64,000 nt of DNA, from positions 987,078 through 1,051,077 of the forward strand of contig ML213507.1 in NCBI GenBank assembly GCA_004369045.1, given 5' to 3'. Source of the stretch: Heliocybe sulcata (Eukaryota > Basidiomycota > Agaricomycetes > Gloeophyllales > Gloeophyllaceae). Position numbers and translations under genes: made by a program. Below the pieces are notes generated by a model, which saw nothing but the letters and a program-made list of their open reading frames with translations, was not told the DNA's origin and searched no databases. This document shows, piece by piece, positions 1-11,176 of this stretch (position 1 is its first letter; each line of letters starts with the position of its first letter).

Positions 1-1201
1 GTACTTCTCCGCAAGGATGTTATGACAGAGAACCGTGAACGTCTCCACGCTCGGATCACTCTGCATACTTTCTCGCTCCACCGGACTAATGAGGTTCGTC
101 CATGATCGTTCAAGCGGGGGTGGAGGTACTGGACACGAGTCGCGGAGATACGCAACAAGGGCAGGAGTCCCCTCCTTCTGTACTATCTGCTTTAACGAGG
201 GGTCTAGTGGATTGCCTTCTACGCCCAACGTTTGTAATTGGTGCAGACTACCGAGCTCCGGTGGCAAATTGGCGATGTGGTTATCGAAGAGGTACAGCTC
301 CTTCAGCTGTGTGAGCATACCCATTTCTGGGGGCACCGTTACGAGCTGGTTCCCGGAAAGATCCAAGAGCTCCAGATGCCGTAACTTGGCTATTTGTGGG
401 GGTATGCTTTGGAGGGCGTTGTGGTTGAGATATAAGTTGGTTAGAAATGTGAATGAGAAGAGGCCGGATGTCGGTGGAATGTTCTTAATGAATACACCGC
501 CCATGTCCAGCGAATTCCAGGTGTTCTCAGGCCGCGCAATGTCATTAGGTCGAGGCACTTCAGATACAGGTCCTGTCGCGGGATTGGGATGATCAATGTG
601 AGGAGATGCATCCGACTTGTTCTCGGAGCTCTCGTCTTCCTTCGTGCCATTGACCTCGGCAGCAGGTTTGACGAGGTTGGGGTTAGTGATAGGAATGGCG
701 GACCTAGTGACAGTCCTAGACGCCATCGCGCTCGCACGGGCACGGTGGTGAGGTGACCTGGATGCGCGAATCATCTACGAGGCATTAGCCAGAGTGTCTG
801 CGTCCAGATAAGCAGTCACGCACTTCGCATTTCAACAATTGTTGTTGCCAATGAGGAGTGATCATCTGACTCGCCGCACTACCCGGTGACCCCTGCGACA
901 TTGAATGTTGTTGTGCGTGTCCATTAGGCGGTGACGGGAAGTGGGAGAGGGAATTCTGATGATGGTGCCCTGTCGGATGACCGGGGATGGGATGCGAGAA
1001 GGGTCCGTGGTGGTGGTGTAGGCCATGGGCGAGGTTACCGTTGTAAAGAGGGTATCCGGGTGAGGTTGGTGGTGGACCGACACTGTTCTGTACGCCTGGC
1101 GGACCTAGACCGGGATGATGAGACCGAGCCCAGGGAGACTGGTCATGGTGAACGCCGGGCAGTTTGTGCGCAATGCCCGGGGATTGTTGGGAGTAATACA
1201 T
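1..1201 (-). CDS. CCR4: CCR4-type poly(A) deadenylase, N-terminal part (runs off the window)
   Basis: This is the N-terminal part of the catalytic mRNA deadenylase of the CCR4-NOT complex, which shortens poly(A) tails in the cytoplasm. Exon 1 is 824-1201 and encodes a His/Pro/Gln-rich region starting MYYSQQSPG. A GT-AG intron lies at 775-823, and exon 2 is open from 774 to the window edge. Exon 2 begins with a basic segment (SPHHRARASAMASR), then leucine-rich repeats around 250-420 (for example LELLDLSGNQLVTVPPEMG), and a linker. It ends in VETFTVLCHNILAEKY, the recognisable start of the endonuclease/exonuclease/phosphatase nuclease domain. LRR followed by this nuclease is the fungal Ccr4 order. 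The catalytic residues lie outside the window. The ATG at 1201 is the first in frame in exon 1; a TTG-initiated extension is less likely. Confidence 0.93.
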
Positions 1202-2338
1202 CGCGTTGGTCGGCAACGTACTCCCGCGTCTTCAACGTCGAGAAGTCCTTCAAGAACAAGGCAATCTCTGGAACGCACGCGCCCTGCCCGAGGTGGCTGA
1301 ACCAAGATCTTTTTGGTACTTCTGCAACCAATTCTCGCTGCTCAAACTGTGCTTTAGTTCAAGATATTCCTCCTCAGTTTCTTTCAACGCTCTCAAGACG
1401 CTATCGAGGCTGAAGTCGTCGAGTTGAGACGGAAGCGGATAGAGCCTGGAGGTTAGGATGACGAGACGAGGTATAGGTTACTAGTATGGTTCCCACGCCT
1501 CTCCTCTCCCGGAGTCCCAACGGCCGAAGCAATGCACTGCCTTGGTTTCCCTCCTCGACGACGGTGACAGCTCTAATGTAGGCTGTGTCCGCTGTTCTGC
1601 TACCTGTTGGGCGCTGCCTCTGATGCTGGATCTGTTCTACGCTGGCTGCTTGGCGCTTCATGGGCGACATCACCAAAGAGGTGTGACAATCAGTTTCAGT
1701 GCCGTACTTTGTTGTTTTCCGGAATTGTTTCGTGGAGCACTCGCATGCAGCAACAATAAGACCGAACAATGAACTACAACTACTCCAGTCATCGTAGCTG
1801 CGAATCTCTGGGAAACAGCTTAGTGGATTCCGAGGGCTTGATAAACCGCCATACTCTCCTCAACCCCTTGTTCGCACAGAGTGCAAGTCCTGCGCATCAG
1901 CCTTGCTTCCATTGATCCATCACCTCGGCGAGATAACCTGGAGACAGCGTTGTGTATGCCAGATAGGGCTCTAGCAAGACCGCTGAGACTCAGTGTATGT
2001 GCTGCGACCTCTCTGACTCCCTCTCAGTAATAGCGGCCACGCCACTGTATCATCTCAATCGCAATTGCTGGCCACATGGATTGTCCCGCCGCAAGCCGTT
2101 TTCAGAAATGTTCTCAATGATCAGCGAGTGGCTGATCGTCTGGTTCTGGTTGGAAGACCCCGATCTTAACTGAGGCAACTATCAACGTGTATCCCTTCCC
2201 ATCGCAGACGAGGCCGGACATATGTAATCATCTTGCTGCCACTGCGCCCAGGACGTCTCAGTCTAGGACAAAGGGCCTACAGGCACAGCTCTCTTTCCAA
2301 CGACAACACCCCGGCCTCTCAGCCGCACCGTTTCGTTT
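1202..2338. other. intergenic, CCR4 upstream region
   Basis: About 1.1 kb between the CCR4 start and the decayed PhzF copy. It should hold the CCR4 promoter and 5' leader. Reading frames here are short, overlap on both strands and show no protein-like composition, so I call no gene. Confidence 0.5.
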
Positions 2339-3167
2339 TTATTGTCCCGCACCTCTGGCGCTCAGAATCCGGGCAACCATCAAACAGAACCCAGGTCTTT
2401 TATTTTCGAGCAGTACGGTCCCGTGAAGCAGTGCGTAGATCCACACATGATCCTCCCGGTATGCCCATGGAAGGCGCGAACATCCGAGATGTGAAGGCAG
2501 GCCCTGGACTTGCGGACGTCGACATGAAGATGTTGATCGAGTATCCTGTTCTTTTCTGCTACAATATCGGTTCCGATCAATACATTCGGCCAAGATCTTG
2601 TGCCTTGTACTTACAAGAACCTCCGTGTCAACCACGCAATCGCCAAGTCCATCCTGCTCGTCAGTTACAGTCATGAAGTACCGCTCAAAGCATGCTCCGC
2701 CGCTCGCCATGAACTTCGCCGCCAATTTCTTGCTCAATGCCTCCTCGTAGATCGCCTCCAACCTGCGCCCTTCCTCCTCGGCGACTCCGGGGATATCCGT
2801 TATCTCCACCTGCCCATCGAGAAGCACGCTCGCGCTAAAGCCGCTCCAACCCATCTCTCAAACCTAAACGACCGCGCCCCATCTGACACCTTCCCCGGCG
2901 TGGCCAATATCGCCTTGACTGCGAAGAACCTCCCGTGTTCACAAGCAACGGATTCCTGCGCTCGGTAAACCACCTAACTCCGAAGGCTGCCTCATCCCCG
3001 TCTGCCGTCCCTCCTGACACGAAGCATGTCATAGGTTGACTCAAGATTTTGGTCATCAAGTCGCCCGAGAACTCCAGTTGGGGGCCGCAGAAGACCACAG
3101 AAGCCGGGTTTCCGTTAGAAGTGAGGGTGTTCACAATGACGAAGGGGACTGTATTGGGTAAAGCCAT
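2339..3167 (-). pseudogene. decayed PhzF-family copy (tandem duplicate)
   Basis: This is a degenerate copy of the neighbouring PhzF-like gene. The N-terminus (MALPNTVPFVIVNTLTS, from 3167) aligns with the intact copy, but small in-frame deletions remove about four residues after TS and about five before the PMTCFVSGGT segment. The frame is then lost near 2950, where the intact copy carries the catalytic EWAICGHAT loop. Recognisable segments continue in other frames: SFRFERW, VEITDIPGVAEEEGRRLEAI, and a stretch matching the EDHVSGSTNS region near 2400-2440. At least two frameshifts plus loss of the active-site loop make a functional protein unlikely. The intron donor after EVL is still recognisable. 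The copy lies head-to-tail about 285 bp from the intact gene. Confidence 0.8.
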
Positions 3168-3451
3168 ATGCAGAGGGTATATGCGTGTCCGGCTCCCTCC
3201 TCAATCGCGGTTTTGTGGCAAATTTGACTCGAGGACTACCTAGTCCATCTCGAGTCAGAATCTGGGACAAGATGCCAAAAATTACGGTGTGTCGGACTTT
3301 AGTCGTGGGCCCAGGCTTCGATGTTACTGCAATCTTTCAAGCTCAAGCACATTCCTCGGGGCACCTTAAGCGGCTAACCTATGCCAGGACGGTCTTGTAG
3401 TGCTGATCCACCACGGATTCTTGCTAAGCTGCGGGCCTTGGATACTGTCGC

Positions 3452-4398
3452 CTACAAGTACAACTCTCCTCCGGCAACAAGAACGGCATGCGCTTTCAAA
3501 TGTACGGTCCTCTCGCTCTCATTCCACGTGACGCCTACATCCCCACCTCTCGGACTGACTTGCTTCGCCGGCATCAGCGACGCGCCAAGGCCCTTCCTCT
3601 TCGACCAGTACGGGGCAAGGAGCGAATTCGTGGATCCGGAGACGTGGTCCTCGGGAAGACCAGCCAGCGGCGCGAAGTTGCGAGAGACAAAGGCGGTACC
3701 TGGATCTAAGGATTCAGAGGTGAAGACGTTACACAGATGTCCGGTCTCTCTCTAAATTGTAGTACCTTCTGGTCAGTTTGTTCAGGACATCAACCGGCCA
3801 TGATACTTACCAAGACTTCGATGTTCACCTGGTAATCCGCTAATGGGTCTTGGGTGTCGATGTCGATAATGACATACGAGTCAAATCCTGGACCGCCTCG
3901 TCCTATGAACCTCACCGAGAGCTGTTTGCCGAATGCTCTCTCGTATATGGCTCGGAGCCTGCTAGCTTCCTCGCCAGTAATCTCAGTGACCTCCGTCGCA
4001 GGTATCGTCATCTCGAACTGCTCATCTTCAACAAGTACAACGATGGTCAAGTCGCTCCCAGCCCTTCTCCTAAACCGGTACGTTTTGATCGAAGCGGGGA
4101 CCATCCCCTCCGTAGACCGGATGGCCTTGAGGGCGGCTATAGTGGCGTGCCCGCATATAGCCCACTCTTGGGTGCCATTGAACCATTTGATATCGAAGCT
4201 GGCTTCATCGCCTTCGACGGTACCTCCAGCCACGAAGGCTGTCATGGTTTGGTTGAAGTTTCGGGCAATTTTGTTCATTGTGTCGTCCGAGAGATCCAGC
4301 TCCGGTGTAGTGAAGACGACTGCTGCGGGGTTTCCTGCATAGCGGTCAGACGTGAAGGCGTTTGCAATTAGGAAGGGGATGGTCTTGGGTGCAGCCAT
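3452..4398 (-). CDS. PhzF-family isomerase/epimerase
   Basis: This is a phenazine-biosynthesis-like (PhzF) protein of about 295 residues, the usual family length. The family has a diaminopimelate-epimerase fold, and most fungal members have no known substrate. Exons are 3811-4398 and 3452-3751, joined by a phase-0 GT-AG intron. The N-terminus reads IPFLIANAFTSDRYAGNPAA, the family signature. The loop QEWAICGHATIAA near residue 70 carries the Glu that acts as acid/base in this family. The second half has AFVSRNFAPLAGLPEDHVSG, the matching C-terminal lobe, and the protein ends VAGGELYL. A decayed tandem copy follows downstream at 2339-3167. Confidence 0.9.
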
Positions 4399-4674
4399 GA
4401 ATGACGGTGCGGCGGTGGAAAGTCGGGGTCAGCGGATGTACTTTATACTAACGTTTGGGGAGGAACCAACTATGACTCGAGAGTTCACCTGAGCAGAGAT
4501 CGAGTAGATCGGGCTGATAGTTCCCGCTTCCGGCTGATTAGTCAAGTTTACGAGAATAAATGGTGAATATTTGAACACGCATCCAGCATCCACATATCGC
4601 CTGTACATGGGAAAGTCGTCGAGTCTTTAATTGAAGCACTAGTAGTACAATTGATAAAACACAGCTCGGCGTGG

Positions 4675-5686
4675 TCAGCCATACAGTGATTGGTCATGAC
4701 CAGCACCGAACAGGCCCCTTTGCCAACTGCTCGGCTGCTTCCATTCAGTGATGAGGGTATCGGCGCCTAGGACTTTCGCAACTACAGCCGCTAAGAGGTG
4801 TGCATCACCTCTATTGTCCCCCTCCATGACGAACTGCAAAAGGCAGGCAGTAGGGACCTTCATTGCAGGCGACGCGGAGATCGCGGCCAGGATGCGTCGA
4901 GTAACGCCACCCCCGGGAATGAAAGGGATCACGTTGCTCTCGGAAGAAGCTGTAGGCTGATCGGCGAGAGGGTACTGAGTCGTCGGTGAACTGTATGCGG
5001 GAATGGGAAGACCGGAAATTGAGGAGAGGGGCGTCGATTGCAACGATGGGGAAGAAAATGGAATTATGTGGTACGTCGGAACCCTGTGATAATACTGATG
5101 AGCGCGCTAATGACAATTCATGACGAGACACACGGACAGCATCTGGGCATCCGACCGGTTCGAAGGATTCACTCCCGACAAAAAGAGTACACAGCCGAAA
5201 CCCGAACTGGCGATAAATTCCAGCAGGGAGTCCACAAATTCTTGTTTTCGGTCCTGGAAGCAGAAGATATAGATATTGTTCTCGCTTCCCGCGGAACGAT
5301 GGCACCGACCTTCAGCACAGGCGATCGCTGTTGAATGACGACCACATCAACCCCTACTTTTCCATATACTAGGAGACATCAGTTCGAGCTTCTTGTGTAG
5401 ACGCCGGTCTACGTACATTCGATGGGCGTAGTTACACCTGGCTCGCCATCTTCCCTCGCTGCAATCACAGGTATGACATCTCTTGGATCGAAAATCCCAA
5501 TGTGCTGCAATCCTAGCGATGCTATGAGCAGATCAACTGCAAGCTGCGAGACATTGCCGGTAGAAACGATTGGCTGTCTTGATGACCCTGGTCAGGTGTA
5601 TTCTGCGGGACAAGTTACGGAGAACGAACGACGACGAGCGTCTTTCCGGCCAAAGAGAAATCGACTTTCGGAATGTAGAACGGCAT
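4675..5686 (-). CDS. PAC2: Proteasome assembly chaperone 2 (PAC2/PSMG2/ADD66)
   Basis: This subunit of the PAC1-PAC2 heterodimer promotes alpha-ring assembly of the 20S proteasome. I read five exons: 5630-5686, 5417-5573, 5310-5356, 5134-5253 and 4675-5094. They total 801 nt (266 aa; human PSMG2 is 264). The protein begins MPFYIPKVDFSLAGKTLVV, then GNVSQLAVDLLIASLG, as in the family. The middle has FVDSLLEFIASSGFGCVLF. The C-terminus has IPGGGVTRRIL, LLQFVMEGDN and KQPSSWQRGLFG, which match the most conserved blocks of the family. The last intron as drawn is only 39 bp (5095-5133), so its 3' border is the least certain. The 5417/5356 junction is also inferred. Confidence 0.9.
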
Positions 5687-6111
5687 ATGTCAGATCGTCA
5701 GAGTGCAAGACTTTCAGCTTAAGACTTGCGTAAGTCTTGAAAGGGACTCAGGTACTTCCTTCAAGCATAACCTTTCCCACAGTCAGATGATGTTCTTCTC
5801 GCGATCAGAGTGCCTACTCAAATATTCATGATCAGGTTCTCTCAACTCCAGGACTCGACGTCGCGACCCTAACGTAGTTCTCATATGACAGCATTTAGCA
5901 CTCGAGCTTCCGACGGGGTGTATTACGGCATAGCAAGAGAAATCGAGAGCGGGAGCGCCTTCCGACTGCAATCCTAGGTCCGCGACATCATATTTATGGC
6001 GGATACGAGTATGAGGATATCTCCGCAGAAAAGGGGACCACTAGGCTGAATCACTCATGGTCTGAGGCGATCGAAGGATGTCTCGATTCATAGAACCAAT
6101 GCCCCCGTACA
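5687..6111. other. intergenic
   Basis: This 425-bp gap between PAC2 and the next minus-strand gene holds the PAC2 promoter and the 3' end of the membrane-protein gene. The one small minus frame (5783-5971) has no recognisable features. Confidence 0.4.
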
Positions 6112-8087
6112 TCAAAACTCTACCCAGTTCAGAATACCGATCAGTACGAGGAAGGTAGAGTAGGCTGTGACCATATAGCCTGGCCGGATATCAGTTAACA
6201 CGTTTCTTGTATGTCAAGCGTAGAAATGGGACGTACTTCCTATTGTGAACGCATCTGAAATATTGCCCGTGAAATAGGCCCAGAGAATCGAGAAAACCAA
6301 GGTGCCCAACACGGGCGCGGAGATGAGGAAGGTAATCCGGTACGGATCCCATCTTTCCAGGTACATGACTCCGTACCTCTGGTCCTTTGTCAGATATTGC
6401 ATGAACTCCGTTGTACCACGAAGTGCTTTCGGCTGACGTAAATAGTATCGTATTCTCATGTTCTTAAAGGCAGCGGAGGCGCTTTGTGCCGCAGTGTACC
6501 TCGACGGCTGGGGGTATATGTAGTTGGTGTCCGCCTAGTGGAGCGAACTTGAGTGATGAAGAAGAAAAAAAAAAGTCGCGACTTGTAACACCTACCCACA
6601 CGAGGACCAATGAACTAAGCAAGGCTGCTGTCAGTGTCGCCGTGGAAGTGCGAGGTCGATAGACCTACCTGAATGTTTGCAGAGAGAAGACACGTCTCCA
6701 TGAACGCAGACGGTTATATGTCTTGGACAATTCCTTAAGCAACCGCTCGTCATCCCAATCGGGTTTTATCATGATAGATGTCGACTGCGATCCCCTGTAC
6801 GCCATCAACTGGAAGAAGTTCCAGGTTGGGCGCCAGTTGCCGTCTGGTTTGAAGTGATATACCCCGGGGCCACCGAGTCCCGCAGCTGCAGCAACGTTGG
6901 CGTAGGGCCCGTACCACGGAGTCGCCTGGTGGCCTTGCGTCGGATAGGGGCTTGCTTGGTGGAGAACCGGCTGGTCGAGATTGAGTGGGTAGCGATCTGA
7001 TTGATAGGGATTGGATAGGTAAGGATTCGGCCGATAGGTATCAGGTGGTTCTACAGCCTGATACGATGGCACAGGCCCCTCCTGCGCTGCGTGCCGTCCA
7101 GCTGGGGGGTATGACGGTATTGGACCACTCTGCGGCAGAGTCTCCTGTGGGAGGGGCGGGACAAAGGTTTGAGGGATAAAGCGTGGGTTAAGCGGTGGAG
7201 AAGGCGGGGTGGGAGTAGTATTCCGGGTCCGTGACCCACGTTCTGCGTCGGCCGTACGAATGTCGTCCAACTCATTGCGCTCAGTTATCGGAGTCAAACG
7301 CGCGGGGTAGTATGAGGGATCCTCTCGTGGTGCTGGAATATACCGCAGCTCGCTCATACCTGCTGCGGTTCCGCGTAGTTCTCTCTGACGACCAAAGGCA
7401 TCCGTCTCCAGCCACTCGTGGAGACCTCGTAGGTATCGCAATATTTCTTGCTGCTGGTCAATCGACGCCAGTTGGTCCATTCGTGTTTCCTGAACAAAGA
7501 GCGTCCAATCGCTGCAGTTAAGAAGAGACTGAAGAAGTACCTGATCAGGCGCCGCGACGCCGGTCTATAATACAAATTACAGTGACGTTACGAATCTAAT
7601 TGCAGAGAAACTGACGTTTGTTCGAGGTGGAGGAGGGACAAACACTGCCGGAGATGGTGGCACATGCTTAGTTCCAACTGAAGGTATCTGATTTTCAAGG
7701 CCCCATGGCTACGTAGTAGCAAACGCGAAGTCATTTGAGAGAAGAAATCAGTTCGAGCTTGCACAGTTGAATGATAGGAATTCGTACAGCAGAGTTGGTC
7801 GACCAACCACCAATGGAATTGGTGCGAGAGGGTGCCGCCTCAAGATGACGGTGAGGTATCTCTGGAGGCGGTAGGTTGTCGGACCACGACACTACCCTTG
7901 GTCGTCGTGCCTCGTGGATAACGCCGAGGCCCAAGGCCCCGCCAGATACAGCCTGATCGTCTGCTAATGTTGTACCATCGGAAGAGACCGCTGACGCCAA
8001 AGGGATGGAAGCCGAAGTCGACGTTGGTGGGGACGCACCACCGTCGTCTGTCCGTGGCTTGTAGGGGATATTCTTAGATTCAGACAT
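6112..8087 (-). CDS. unrecognised fungal membrane protein, paralogue A
   Basis: I do not recognise the function. The well-supported exons are 6669 to at least 7511, a 19-nt micro-exon 6596-6614, 6237-6534 and 6112-6179. From the ATG at 7480 they give 398 residues. In-frame sequence upstream (DWTLFVQETRMDQ) shows the true start is further 5'. A disordered exon opening at the ATG at 8087 (MSESKNIPYKPRTDDGG) is the likely N-terminus, but I could not settle the one or two small exons between. Order: Ser/Pro-rich region, Tyr/Pro-rich region, a core IMIKPDWDDERLLKELSKTY followed by LRSWR, the motif LERWDPYRI, one transmembrane segment, the AFTIG turn, and a second C-terminal transmembrane segment ending ILNWVEF. 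It is paralogous to 8833-9870. Confidence 0.7.
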
Positions 8088-8832
8088 CAGCCACAAAAGG
8101 ACGGGGCGAAGTTAGAGATGGCACACCTCACCTCTTTAAATGCGATGAGGATGGAGAACTCGTTGATTGGCGCCGATAGGACTTTGCCTCATGTTGGAGC
8201 GCCTAACCGCAATGAAGGCTAAAGTTCTGATGGCTGTGCTGCCCTGTTGCCTGTACGACGTGGCACACAGTGCTTGATTGCCAAATGGAGGTACAGTAAC
8301 AGTGAATGCGAACTGCATGGGTTGAACACCGCAAATGCAGGCACGGCTCCGCGAGACGGATCAGCCTCAATTTTAGCTGTAGCTCCAGCTGATAGAACTG
8401 CTGGTACCGCTGTGCCAAAATTGATGGGCCGGCAGCGTTGTATCAGCCAGCTGAGAACTGAGAATTGAGCGTGCGGCTGATACACAAGCTGGCTGATGCG
8501 CCTCCTTTGTCGTGCTACCGCCGGCTGTCGAAGTGCCGCCAAGCGCTAGGCGCTCATTGGGTGATCACAGCGTTCGCGTGGATATTTCAGACTCCGACGT
8601 CGTAGGTCGCGCTCTCTGCGTCGCTGATAGCATTAGCCTGGCTGATAGCTTTTCATGTCGCTCCAGAGATTTAGAGTCAGTTCGGCAGGGACCCCGTGAG
8701 AGTTCATATCTATCAGCTGGAGGCTATCAGCCAGAATTGAGGAGGGCTATTGAAGCTTTGAATGGTCCTGTACCTGGGAGACTCAAACTTGCTCGTTTGC
8801 TGCAGTGAAGATGTATGCATAGACTTGATCAA
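8088..8832. repeat. gap between paralogues with clustered TATCAGC motifs
   Basis: No gene is supported in this 745-bp gap. Seven exact copies of the heptamer TATCAGC or its complement occur between 8388 and 8731 (starts 8388, 8441, 8476, 8623, 8641, 8711, 8725), often extended to CTATCAGCCAG or GGCTGATAG. Near-matches lie at 8359 and 8492. The motif occurs in both orientations, so it could be a binding-site cluster for the paralogue A promoter or the remains of a repeat array. Confidence 0.5.
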
Positions 8833-9870
8833 TCATATATACTGCAGCCAATTCAGTAAAACTGTCGCTGCCAGGGCAGTGGAGTAGAGCGCGATACAAG
8901 CATCTGACGACTCGGCTTCAGCACCAGTGCGAGCAACGACAAGAGCGGAGACTTACTAGATGCTGTCAGAGCATCGTCTGAGATGAGGTCGAGATGCACA
9001 CGCAACAGGGCTACAAGCAGGGATGCGGTAATCGGGACTAATACCAGAGGAAGAACGCGGTAAGGACTCCACCGTTCTTCGAATAATATTCCGTGTTTCA
9101 CGTCCAAAGTGATCCACTGCACGAACTCGATACTGTCTCTCGCTTCTTCTGGATATTGCAGGTACTGTCTCACACGAAAATGCGGCAGTCTCTTATACTT
9201 CGCAGACCCTTTGTCCGGCCGTGCTTTCCCATATCTTGCGGAGATGTCGGTAGGCTCAGTCTGTCCGTCCTTCGTGTTAGATCATGCTGTGATTCCGACA
9301 CGAATTGCTAACCCATATGAGAGTCAAGAAGCTGAAACTCGACTTAGAAGACCATAGCAGCAAGAACAAAATTTACACGTACCTGAACTTTCTCAATGAG
9401 AGGTATTTCCTCCAGGACCGCAGCTCATTATAACATCGCAACAATTCCTTGAACAAGCGCCCATCCTCCCAATCCTTCTCTATTACAAGAGACGTGGATT
9501 CCCTCCCACGATAGATCTTCAACACGAACGGAAAAGATGACTTCTTCCCGACATCGGAGAGATCAGCAAGTTCGACTTCTTCCACACCCGCGTCGCCACA
9601 AGCCGCAGGTGAGCTTGGAATTTGAGCTTGCCGCCTGTAGTACCTGCGTCCCAGCTGGGTCTCATAGCTTCGCAGCCCTTGAAAGGCGCTTGTAGCCGAC
9701 TGAAGCGGGGTCAGAGTATCGCTGCGACGAGCAGCATATCGGGAGATGGCGGCGATATACAAAGCCTCCGGCGCATCGGATAAGCTCTGAGGAGAAGTAG
9801 GCTGGAGAGTGCTGTCTTCTGGAAAGCCAGAAGAGGATGCAGACGCCGGCTCGTACCTAAGGGGCTGCAT
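8833..9870 (-). CDS. unrecognised fungal membrane protein, paralogue B
   Basis: A 293-residue paralogue of the gene at 6112-8087. Exons are 9383-9870, 9313-9331, 8957-9260 and 8833-8903 (882 nt, whole codons). It has a short disordered N-terminus starting MQPLRYEPAS, then the family core STSLVIEKDWEDGRLFKELL and a YNELRSWR block. Next come FEERWSPYRV, a transmembrane stretch (LPLVLVPITASLLVALL), a DALTAS turn, and a final transmembrane segment ending LLNWLQYI. Intron positions, phases and the 19-nt micro-exon match paralogue A, so they arose by tandem duplication. Paralogue B lacks most of the long Pro-rich N-terminus of A. No enzymatic motif is visible. Confidence 0.82.
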
Positions 9871-10128
9871 GGTTGGTGGCAGGAAGAGAGGGGACCGATG
9901 TCATTGCGACATAATTGATGGTCTTGCTTATCTCTCGAGTCTCGTGATAAGCCTGCTAACATTATTTATAGATGGAATTTCCCCGCCTGTAAATATATTT
10001 TCTTTCGATGCTATAGACTCAGAACCGTCAGAGATGCCAAGGTCAAAGGACAAAAGCAATGTCGTTGACATACCCCATCCAGTATCTACATCTCTCCGCG
10101 TGAAGCGACGGTAGGTTTCCATGCTCGG

Positions 10129-10896
10129 CTAGGCGAGAGGTATCTCCTGCTCGCCCTTCGTCTCAGCATACTTGTCCGCTAGCCCGTTGTACTCCTTCTT
10201 TACGTCCGCAATCCGGGCTCTCATATCCTCCTTCTCCGCATCATCACCCATCTGCTCTACCAATCCTTCCACAGGGTAAATATTGAAGAATTTGTTGTGC
10301 CGGTTGTACAGCTGATCAGAAGGGACGGACGAAGACGAGGGAGGATGGAACACCGAGGTAAGGATGTCGATGTCGTGCGGGATAGCGAACATGTCCCGAG
10401 TATCGTCGTACGAGAAGAGGAAGTATATTTCACGGAAACCGCCCCATGCCAAGGAGCTGGTAGCACAATTCTCTCACTATAGCTCTGTGAAAAATTGCAC
10501 ATTCACCGACCTTAGGCACATCGAACTATATCGCTGTTAGCATTGATACGAGGATTTGGTATAACCATACGTATATAGTGCTCACCAAGGTTCATGAGTA
10601 CTGAGGAAGATACATTCCTCCGCGGTTACCCCTCTCTTTCCTCTGGGAATTTCGTAGAACTTGCGTATGCAGTTCACCTCTCCATGCCAGAGGGGACAAG
10701 AAGCCTCGTCATTGGTCTCTGCAACGACTAGCGAGAGATCACTGGCTCGAAGGACGGCGGCTCCGAATACTTTGGACCCAGAAGCAACGCCCTTCGAGGT
10801 AATGGGAATGATAGATTCTGTCAAGACCTTCAGGAATACCTGACAGAGAGCGGAAGCTGTATGCGCAGGACGGGGGATGGCTGAAGCGTCGGACAT
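10129..10896 (-). CDS. CMP/dCMP-type zinc deaminase domain protein
   Basis: This is a 217-residue protein of the cytidine/deoxycytidylate deaminase superfamily, which hydrolyses amino groups on nucleobases. Exons are 10586-10896, a 15-nt micro-exon 10511-10525, and 10129-10456 (654 nt, whole codons). The zinc site is readable: LWHGEVNCI gives the His and the catalytic Glu (HGE in place of the usual HAE/CAE), and STHEPCSMCL gives the paired Cys. The micro-exon encodes part of PCSMC, so skipping it would destroy the zinc site. The C-terminal third (AWGGFREIYFLFSY, then a charged helical tail) looks like a fungal subfamily. The substrate (free base, nucleotide or tRNA) cannot be told from the sequence. 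Confidence 0.85.
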
Positions 10897-11103
10897 TAAT
10901 GCTGTCGCTCACAGGGGTATCTATGAACTTGACGTTATAAAGCTCCAGTTCAACAGTTCAAAATCATCCGTTCCATATTAATAGCTGGCATCAGTTTACC
11001 TGGCCATTTTTTTCAAGTTAGGGGATTGCACTAGCAATTCCACTTCGTAGCGAGACAAAAGAGAGACATACATATTTGAGAATTTAGTGTACAAAGTGTT
11101 CAG

Positions 11104-11165
11104 AAAAGGAGCGGACGGAGTCGAACCGTCATTTCTGAAGCGTGTTCAGAGGGGATCGAACCCTC
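11104..11165 (-). ncRNA. two orphan T-arm (B-box) modules in the tRNA-His trailer
   Basis: Directly 3' of tRNA-His on the same strand are two further perfect 17-nt T-arms, 5-bp stem plus TTCGATC or TTCGACT loop, at 11149-11165 and 11114-11130. No D-arm, anticodon arm or matching acceptor strand precedes either. The first T-run able to stop RNA polymerase III is TTTT at 11104-11107, beyond both modules. They are remnants of broken tRNA copies or a structured trailer. Confidence 0.6.
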
Positions 11166-11176
11166 TTTCTTTGGAG

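Noticed and set aside
35-592. 185-codon plus-strand frame at the window start
   Set aside because: It is antisense to the leucine-rich repeat exon of CCR4, whose minus frame is clearly protein-like.
1401-1769. 122-codon minus frame upstream of CCR4
   Set aside because: Unbiased composition with overlapping frames on both strands, no domain; more likely leader or promoter sequence.
3850-4371. Two long plus frames over the PhzF gene
   Set aside because: They are shadows of the intact minus-strand PhzF exon and contain no recognisable domain.
5783-5971. 62-codon minus frame between PAC2 and paralogue A
   Set aside because: Too short, without conserved features; fits untranslated sequence.
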